A stretch of DNA of 10,944 nt, from contig DEIL01000296.1 of assembly GCA_002352445.1 (NCBI GenBank), forward strand, positions 8,742 to 19,685, read 5' to 3'. Positions 7,402 through 10,944 of this stretch are shown here, in pieces. Origin of the DNA: Desulfobulbaceae bacterium UBA2775. Lineage in GTDB: Bacteria; Desulfobacterota; Desulfobulbia; Desulfobulbales; Desulfocapsaceae. How positions within the stretch are numbered: the stretch's first letter is position 1; every line of letters starts with the position of its first letter. A program made the position numbers and the translations under genes. Below the pieces are notes generated by a model. The model was not told the DNA's origin. It saw only the letters and a list, made by a program, of their open reading frames with translations, and did not search any database.

Positions 7402-8316
7402 TTACATCCTCTCAATTTCTGTTTTTCCTAGAATACCGGTAGGTTTGAACACAAGAAGGAGAATGAGTATGCTAAAGGAAAAGACATCCTTCCACTCTGT
7501 TCCGATAAATGGAATCTGGGTACCGAAGGACTCCAGGAGCCCTAAAAGCAGCCCTCCCAGCATGGCACCAGGGATTGAACCGATCCCACCGATAACGGCA
7601 GCAGTAAATGCTTTGAGACCAATGACGAAACCCATGAAAAAATGGATACTGCCGTAGTAGGTCCCAGCCATGATGCCGGCCGCAGCAGCAAGGGATGTAC
7701 CAATGAAAAAAGTTAAGGCAATAATTTTGTTCACATTTATCCCCATCAGCCTGCAGGCATCCTGGTCGATAGCGATTGCACGCATCGCCTTGCCGTAAAG
7801 AGTTTTATGAACAAAAAGGTAGAGGACTATCATCAGGATAAAAGAGGCGCCTACGAGTATTATCTGCGTATTGGTGATAAACACATTGCCGAGATCAAAA
7901 CCTTCATAGCTCAGATCTGTGGGGAAGGCCAGGTACTGACCATCGGTAAGTGCCATAACACCATTGTAAAGTACCATGGAAACAGCAAGTGCGGTGATGA
8001 GAATAGAAAGTCTGGGGGCGGAAAGCATCGGTACATAGGCTATCCGCTGAATCAGTACACCCAACAGTCCAACGGCTATCATACTCAAAACCATACTGCA
8101 GAGAATACCTGCCCAGCCGTCGCCGATGTAGGTACTAAGGAAAGACAAAATGATAAAACCTACGAATGAACCCAGCATGTAAAGATCACCATGGGCAAAA
8201 TTAAGAAGCTTAATGATGCCGTACACCATGGTGTAGCCAAGGGCAACGAGAGCATAGAATGAGCCCAGTATCAGTCCATTAGCCAGCTGTTGTAATAAAA
8301 TGTCCTGGATTGACAT
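7402..8316 (-). CDS. livH: Branched-chain/hydrophobic amino-acid ABC importer, permease LivH
   Basis: A 304-residue inner-membrane permease with about eight hydrophobic segments. Hallmarks in order are LANGLILGSFYALVALGYTM (11-30), VYGIIKLLNFAHGDLYMLGSF (31-51), the coupling-helix segment TLYGKAMRAIAIDQDACRLMGIN (about 171-193), and the terminal GGIGSIPGAMLGGLLLGLLE and FKPTGILG blocks. It partners LivM to form the channel. The start ATG at 8316 has only a weak ribosome site (ACGGAT), and a stem-loop lies between it and the binding-protein gene. Lower expression of the membrane part relative to the binding protein would fit this arrangement. Confidence 0.95.
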   Translation of the reverse strand: MSIQDILLQQLANGLILGSFYALVALGYTMVYGIIKLLNFAHGDLYMLGSFVGFIILSFLSTYIGDGWAGILCSMVLSMIAVGLLGVLIQRIAYVPMLSAPRLSILITALAVSMVLYNGVMALTDGQYLAFPTDLSYEGFDLGNVFITNTQIILVGASFILMIVLYLFVHKTLYGKAMRAIAIDQDACRLMGINVNKIIALTFFIGTSLAAAAGIMAGTYYGSIHFFMGFVIGLKAFTAAVIGGIGSIPGAMLGGLLLGLLESFGTQIPFIGTEWKDVFSFSILILLLVFKPTGILGKTEIERM

Positions 8317-8351
8317 AACTAATCCGTTTAAAGAGGATGAGTACTATGGCC

Positions 8352-8387
8352 GTGCAGCCCGGCATGAGTTACAATACCGGGTTGCAC
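8352..8387 (-). terminator. Stem-loop between binding-protein and permease genes
   Basis: Arms GTGCAGCCCGG (8352-8362) and CCGGGTTGCAC (8377-8387) form an 11-bp stem with a 14-base loop. In minus-strand mRNA one pair is an A-C mismatch; in plus-strand RNA it would be G-U. It lies in the 94-bp gap between the binding-protein stop and LivH. No run of U follows, so it is more likely an mRNA-stabilising or partial-termination hairpin that raises binding-protein levels over permease than a full terminator. This is a common arrangement in ABC importer operons. Confidence 0.6.
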
Positions 8388-8410
8388 AGGAATTTGAGAC
8401 AAAAAGAGTT

Positions 8411-9526
8411 TTATTTATTGAGGATCCACTTTCCGTCTTTTGCTACAAGAATAACAAAGTTACTTCTGGCGAGGGTGTTTTTATCAGTAAAAGAAATGGG
8501 ACCGGCAATACCTGTAAATTCCTTTGTTGCGGCCAGTGCTTTTATGATTGCCGCTTTGTCGGTTGAACCCGCACGTGTGATAGCATCGGCCATAAGCTTC
8601 ATGCCGTCATAGGAGAGCGCGGCATAGGCGTCCGGATCCTGCTTGTAGGTGGCCTTGTAATTTGCATGAAAGGATTTAGCTGCGGGAAGATATTCCACGG
8701 TAGGGTTGGAGAAACAGTAAACCCCTTCGGCTGCTTTTCCAGCAATCTCAAGAAGTTTCGGTGAGTTAGACCCATCGCCAACTGCAATAAGATTACGATA
8801 GCCACCCTGACGAAGCTGCTTGATTACCATAGCACCATCGGCATAGTATGCTGTCCAGAAAACAGCATCGGGTGCCTTGGACTTAACGCGGGTTACGAGG
8901 GCTGATTGATCCTGCTCACCTTTATTTACAACCTCATAGGCTACAACTTCTTTGCCCATTGCGGTCCATTTCTCACGTGTCAGCTTGGCAAGATCTTCGG
9001 AGTAACCGTCGCCCTGATGAACAATTGCCAGTTTGTTAATTCCTTTTGCCTCAAAAAGGCTAACAGCTGTTTTCACCTGGTCAAAACCGGTAGAATTGAT
9101 CTGAAAAGCATTGCCTTGATTAATATCGATCAATTTGGTGGAATTTGCTGCAGGGATAACCATCGGTATACCGGCATCACCATAAATTTTCATGGTGGGC
9201 ATAGTAGCACCTGAACAGTATCCGCCGACAACAGCTGTGACATCGGCAGAAACCAGTTTACTGGCGGCAGAGGTCGCCTGCTGTGGATCACAGGCAGCAT
9301 CGCCGGTCATGGTGACTATTTTCTGGCCAAGCACACCGCCAGCTTTATTGATTTCAGCAGCAGCAAGGTTGATAGCATTTTCCATATCTTTGCCATACGT
9401 TGCTTCTGATCCGGTTGTGGGAACCATGATACCGATTTTCAAATCTGCAGAAGTAGCAACATTACCAAGTACGAGTAAACCGGCAAGTGCGCCACCTAGA
9501 GAAGACAGCAATAAAGATTTTTTCAC
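8411..9526 (-). CDS. HAAT-family amino-acid ABC importer, periplasmic substrate-binding protein (LivK/LivJ-like)
   Basis: A 371-residue type-I periplasmic binding protein. The N-terminus MKKSLLLSSLGGALAGLLVLG is a signal peptide, with likely cleavage after ATSA (about residue 27) before DLKIGIMVPTTGSEATYGKDM. The family core follows: AAAEINKAGGVLGQKI, DPQQATSAASKLV, then the ligand-contact region SGATMPTMKIYGDAGIPMVIPAANSTKL. Cysteines in GDAACDPQQ and GGYCSGA probably form the usual disulfide. The C-terminal part (DPDAYAALSYDGMKLMADAI) is typical. The start is GTG at 9526, chosen because a strong ribosome site AGGAGG (9537-9532) sits five bases upstream and the signal peptide begins directly. 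It would capture an amino acid or related compound in the periplasm for LivHMGF. The ligand cannot be read from sequence; neighbours make proline or hydroxyproline a reasonable guess. Confidence 0.93.
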   Translation of the reverse strand: MKKSLLLSSLGGALAGLLVLGNVATSADLKIGIMVPTTGSEATYGKDMENAINLAAAEINKAGGVLGQKIVTMTGDAACDPQQATSAASKLVSADVTAVVGGYCSGATMPTMKIYGDAGIPMVIPAANSTKLIDINQGNAFQINSTGFDQVKTAVSLFEAKGINKLAIVHQGDGYSEDLAKLTREKWTAMGKEVVAYEVVNKGEQDQSALVTRVKSKAPDAVFWTAYYADGAMVIKQLRQGGYRNLIAVGDGSNSPKLLEIAGKAAEGVYCFSNPTVEYLPAAKSFHANYKATYKQDPDAYAALSYDGMKLMADAITRAGSTDKAAIIKALAATKEFTGIAGPISFTDKNTLARSNFVILVAKDGKWILNK

Positions 9527-9551
9527 AACATCCTCCTTTTACATTATTTAA

Positions 9552-9581
9552 TTAACCAGGAAGCTGCCCGTGAATAAGCAT
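9552..9581 (-). other. Candidate leader mini-ORF, MLIHGQLPG
   Basis: In the leader of the importer operon the minus strand encodes ATG (9581-9579) followed by eight codons and TAA (9554-9552). The only ribosome-like site, AGGAGG, lies 14 bases upstream inside the 5' arm of the hairpin, which is far for efficient initiation. The mini-ORF covers the loop and the 3' arm, so translation of it would open the hairpin. There is no independent evidence that it is translated. Confidence 0.2.
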
Positions 9582-9603
9582 TTTTTCTCGGACAGCCTCC
9601 TGG
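9556..9603 (-). promoter_or_regulatory. 15-bp leader stem-loop upstream of the binding-protein ribosome site
   Basis: CCAGGAAGCTGCCCG (9556-9570) and CGGACAGCCTCCTGG (9589-9603) form a 15-bp stem with an 18-base loop. In minus-strand mRNA all 15 positions pair, two of them as G-U wobbles; in plus-strand RNA those two become A-C mismatches. The structure therefore fits the transcript of the importer operon. It ends 18 bases before the AGGAGG ribosome site. What follows it is TTAATTAAATAAT, not a U-run, so it is a poor intrinsic terminator and more likely a leader regulatory or stabilising hairpin. It could still weakly terminate read-through from the activase gene. Confidence 0.6.
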
Positions 9604-9612
9604 CTATTACCC

Positions 9613-9628
9613 GTATCCTCCTGGATAC
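9613..9628. promoter_or_regulatory. Small perfect inverted repeat, GTATCC-N4-GGATAC
   Basis: The sequence gtatcctcctggatac has perfect 6-bp arms around a 4-base spacer. It may be a small RNA hairpin exposing AGGA in its loop, or a DNA operator for a dimeric regulator. It lies ten bases upstream of the larger leader hairpin and repeats its CCAGGAGG motif, which occurs at 9617-9624 and 9596-9603. Confidence 0.35.
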
Positions 9629-9774
9629 AAGAAACCAAATACCGGCAAAATTACACCAGTTGCAACATCATAATCAAGAAAAACAATGTATGCTCTAGAG
9701 AAATGAACACTGTTTATGTAACCGCACTCAACCTCTCGCACTCTTGTTTTCTAATTCAAATCTACATATTCTTT

Positions 9775-10578
9775 TTAAATATAGCCACTCCCAACTTTGA
9801 CGGGTACAGCATAACACTGCTTTTTCAGAAACTCTGTTCGTTCAATGATATATTCCCTTGAAGGAGTAGCCACATCCTCCAACTCATAAGATCTGCCCAG
9901 TTTTGCATAGGTCCCTACCCCAAGACGATGGTAGGGCAGTATTTCTATTTCTACCAGTTTCTTGAGCGATGCAGCTATTGAGAGGGTTTTTATGAGGGCA
10001 TCATCCTCATCATTGATTCCAGGGATAAGCGGGATGCGCAGATAGATCTTAAAGGGTAAATCGGACTGATCGATCTTTTTAAGATTCGCAAGGATATGCC
10101 TGTTATCGACACCGACAAGCTTCTTGTGAATGTTGCCATCAGGATGTTTCAGATCTACATAAATAGCATTTAGAAAAGGAAGAATTTTTTCCACACTCGG
10201 CCATGGCGCAAAAAGGCTTGTCTCTATGGCTGTATCAATTCCCCGCTTCCGGCACTCTCCAAGTACACCCGCGACAAAATCCGGCTGAAGCAGGCATTCT
10301 CCACCACTAATGGTCACGCCGCCGCCGGAATGAAAAAAGAATATTTCATCCTTACATATTTCAGCAACCACCTCATCAACTGATATGATTCTGCCATATC
10401 CTTTTTCGACAACGGCTTGTTGTGACTCGGGAGTTGAACACCACTTGCAGGAGAGAGAACATCCTTTTAAAAACAGAACTACACGCAACCCCTGTCCATC
10501 ATGGATAGAATTTCTTTCCAGGCGGAGAACTGTACCTGTACAGTTTTTGACCTCCCCTTTATCCAACTGAGATACCAT
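9775..10578 (-). CDS. Glycyl radical enzyme activase (radical SAM), short form
   Basis: A radical-SAM activating enzyme of 267 residues from the ATG at 10578. The motif GTVLRLERNSIHDGQGLRVV (15-34) precedes the CxxxCxxC cluster motif, Cys40, Cys44 and Cys47 in GCSLSCKWCSTPESQ. SAM-binding elements follow: SGGGVTISGGECLL (84-97), YVDLKHPD (140-147) and LRIPLIPGIND (180-190). It would use SAM and a [4Fe-4S] cluster to place the radical on the glycine of the enzyme encoded just upstream. The frame is open to 10680, but that would overlap the upstream gene by over 120 bp. The ATG at 10578 overlaps it by 20 bp, has an AGGA site about ten bases upstream and gives the family N-terminus. Only one cysteine (Cys75) lies between the CxxxCxxC motif and GGEC, so the ferredoxin-like insert common in activases of PFL2-type enzymes is absent, as in PflA. 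GGEC replaces the usual GGEP. Confidence 0.93.
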   Translation of the reverse strand: MVSQLDKGEVKNCTGTVLRLERNSIHDGQGLRVVLFLKGCSLSCKWCSTPESQQAVVEKGYGRIISVDEVVAEICKDEIFFFHSGGGVTISGGECLLQPDFVAGVLGECRKRGIDTAIETSLFAPWPSVEKILPFLNAIYVDLKHPDGNIHKKLVGVDNRHILANLKKIDQSDLPFKIYLRIPLIPGINDEDDALIKTLSIAASLKKLVEIEILPYHRLGVGTYAKLGRSYELEDVATPSREYIIERTEFLKKQCYAVPVKVGSGYI

Positions 10579-10944
10579 GCTGAACTGTCCTGCCGATAAT
10601 TTCATCCTGAACGTCTTTGCCAAGTTCAACAAAATAGGCAGTATAACCTGCGACCCTGACGAGCAGTCCACGATGTTCATCAGGATTCCTCTGCGCCTGA
10701 ATCAATTTTTCCTGGTCAATCACATTAAACTGAACATGGTAGACACCAAGGCTGCACATGCTTTTCAACAGAGCCATCATCTGAATTATGCCATTTTCCT
10801 CGCTCAGCATGGCAGGTCCCACCTTCAGATTTAAAAGTGTTCCCTGAACAAAACGATCGTGGGGGATATTAGCAACTGATTTCAACACCGAACCTGGTCC
10901 TTCCAGATCAGTTCCTCCCGCAGGACTGACACCATCGGCAAGGG
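10559..10944 (-). CDS. Glycyl radical enzyme (pyruvate formate-lyase family), C-terminal part only
   Basis: The frame stays open through the right edge, so only the last 127 residues are visible; a full enzyme has about 800. It reads LADGVSPAGGTDLEGPGS, then VLKSVANIPH and QGTLLNLKVGP, all conserved near the C-terminus of PFL2-type enzymes. The glycyl-radical loop is LLVRVAGYTAYFVELG, and the radical glycine codon is GGT at 10648-10646. The end is DVQDEIIGRTVQHGISVG and TAA. The catalytic cysteine and substrate-deciding residues lie outside the window, so the type (choline lyase, diol or hydroxyproline dehydratase, isethionate lyase, decarboxylase or other) cannot be decided. The cognate activase overlaps its end. 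The GTG at 10888 is not a real start, since family-conserved sequence continues upstream of it. Confidence 0.93.
   Translation of the reverse strand, partial: LADGVSPAGGTDLEGPGSVLKSVANIPHDRFVQGTLLNLKVGPAMLSEENGIIQMMALLKSMCSLGVYHVQFNVIDQEKLIQAQRNPDEHRGLLVRVAGYTAYFVELGKDVQDEIIGRTVQHGISVG

Larger units (their letters stand above)
9527..9774. other. Gene-free leader region between the activase and importer genes
   Basis: No protein gene is evident in these 248 bases. The right half (about 9640-9774) is AT-rich and probably holds the importer promoter. I see no convincing sigma-70 pair; the best, TTGATT with TAATTT near 9682-9653, is weak. The left half holds the two stem-loops, three AGGAGG motifs (two upstream decoys and the real ribosome site) and the mini-ORF. 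No clear rho-independent terminator follows the activase stop codon. Confidence 0.5.

Noticed and set aside
9645..9665. Possible sigma-54 promoter upstream of the importer operon (CTGG...TTTTGC on the minus strand).
   Set aside because: The GG and GC elements are nine bases apart rather than ten, and the flanking consensus is poor.
9723..9743. Direct repeat GCACTC downstream of the activase gene.
   Set aside because: Six-base repeats 15 bases apart are expected by chance, and they form no useful hairpin.
10579..10680. N-terminal extension of the activase to 10680.
   Set aside because: It would lie within the coding end of the radical enzyme in another frame, shows no family similarity and precedes a better ATG with a ribosome site.
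10559..10888. A stand-alone 109-residue protein starting at GTG 10888, resembling a small spare-part glycyl radical protein such as YfiD/GrcA.
   Set aside because: Conserved glycyl radical enzyme sequence (LADGVSPAGGTDLEGPGS) continues in frame upstream to the window edge, so it is the tail of a full-size enzyme.
1..10944. CRISPR arrays, tRNA or rRNA genes, insertion sequences, phage or defence genes.
   Set aside because: No regular repeat-spacer pattern, no tRNA-like cloverleaf in the gaps, and no transposase, integrase or nuclease motifs were seen.

Overview
All recognisable protein genes lie on the minus strand, so transcription runs from the right edge to the left. The gene content suggests a Gram-negative anaerobe of moderate GC content. 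The pointers are a glycyl radical enzyme with its radical-SAM activase, an oxygen-sensitive Fe-S serine dehydratase, and an amino-acid importer with a periplasmic binding protein carrying a signal peptide. A desulfobacterial-type sulfate reducer or syntroph would fit. That is inference from style, not a sequence match.

Layout in transcription order. (1) 10944-9775: the C-terminal end of a glycyl radical enzyme, cut by the window edge, overlapped by its short activase. (2) 9774-9527: a gene-free leader with two stem-loops and a tiny candidate leader ORF. (3) 9526-4885: a complete five-gene HAAT/Liv-type amino-acid ABC importer in the order binding protein, LivH, LivM, LivG, LivF, with a stem-loop between binding protein and first permease. 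(4) 4870-3733: an EamA/DMT-family 10-TM transporter with a copy of a CGTCATTCC inverted-repeat family on each side. (5) 3670-55: a tight three-gene operon of a proline-racemase-superfamily enzyme with the Cys/Thr active-site pair of trans-3-hydroxy-L-proline dehydratase, a single-chain Fe-S L-serine dehydratase-like protein, and an ornithine-cyclodeaminase/mu-crystallin-family reductase.

How the genes may work together. The first and last genes of the left operon fit a known two-step route: trans-3-hydroxy-L-proline is dehydrated to delta1-pyrroline-2-carboxylate, which an OCD-family reductase converts to L-proline. With the amino-acid importer upstream, the region reads as an amino-acid or imino-acid uptake and fermentation island. 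The glycyl radical enzyme is too incomplete here to name its substrate. A link to hydroxyproline through a HypD-like 4-hydroxyproline dehydratase is attractive but unproven.

The most notable points are the Cys-to-Thr active-site signature, its pairing with the reductase, the ferredoxin-less activase, the structured leader of the ABC operon, and the repeats bracketing the EamA gene.
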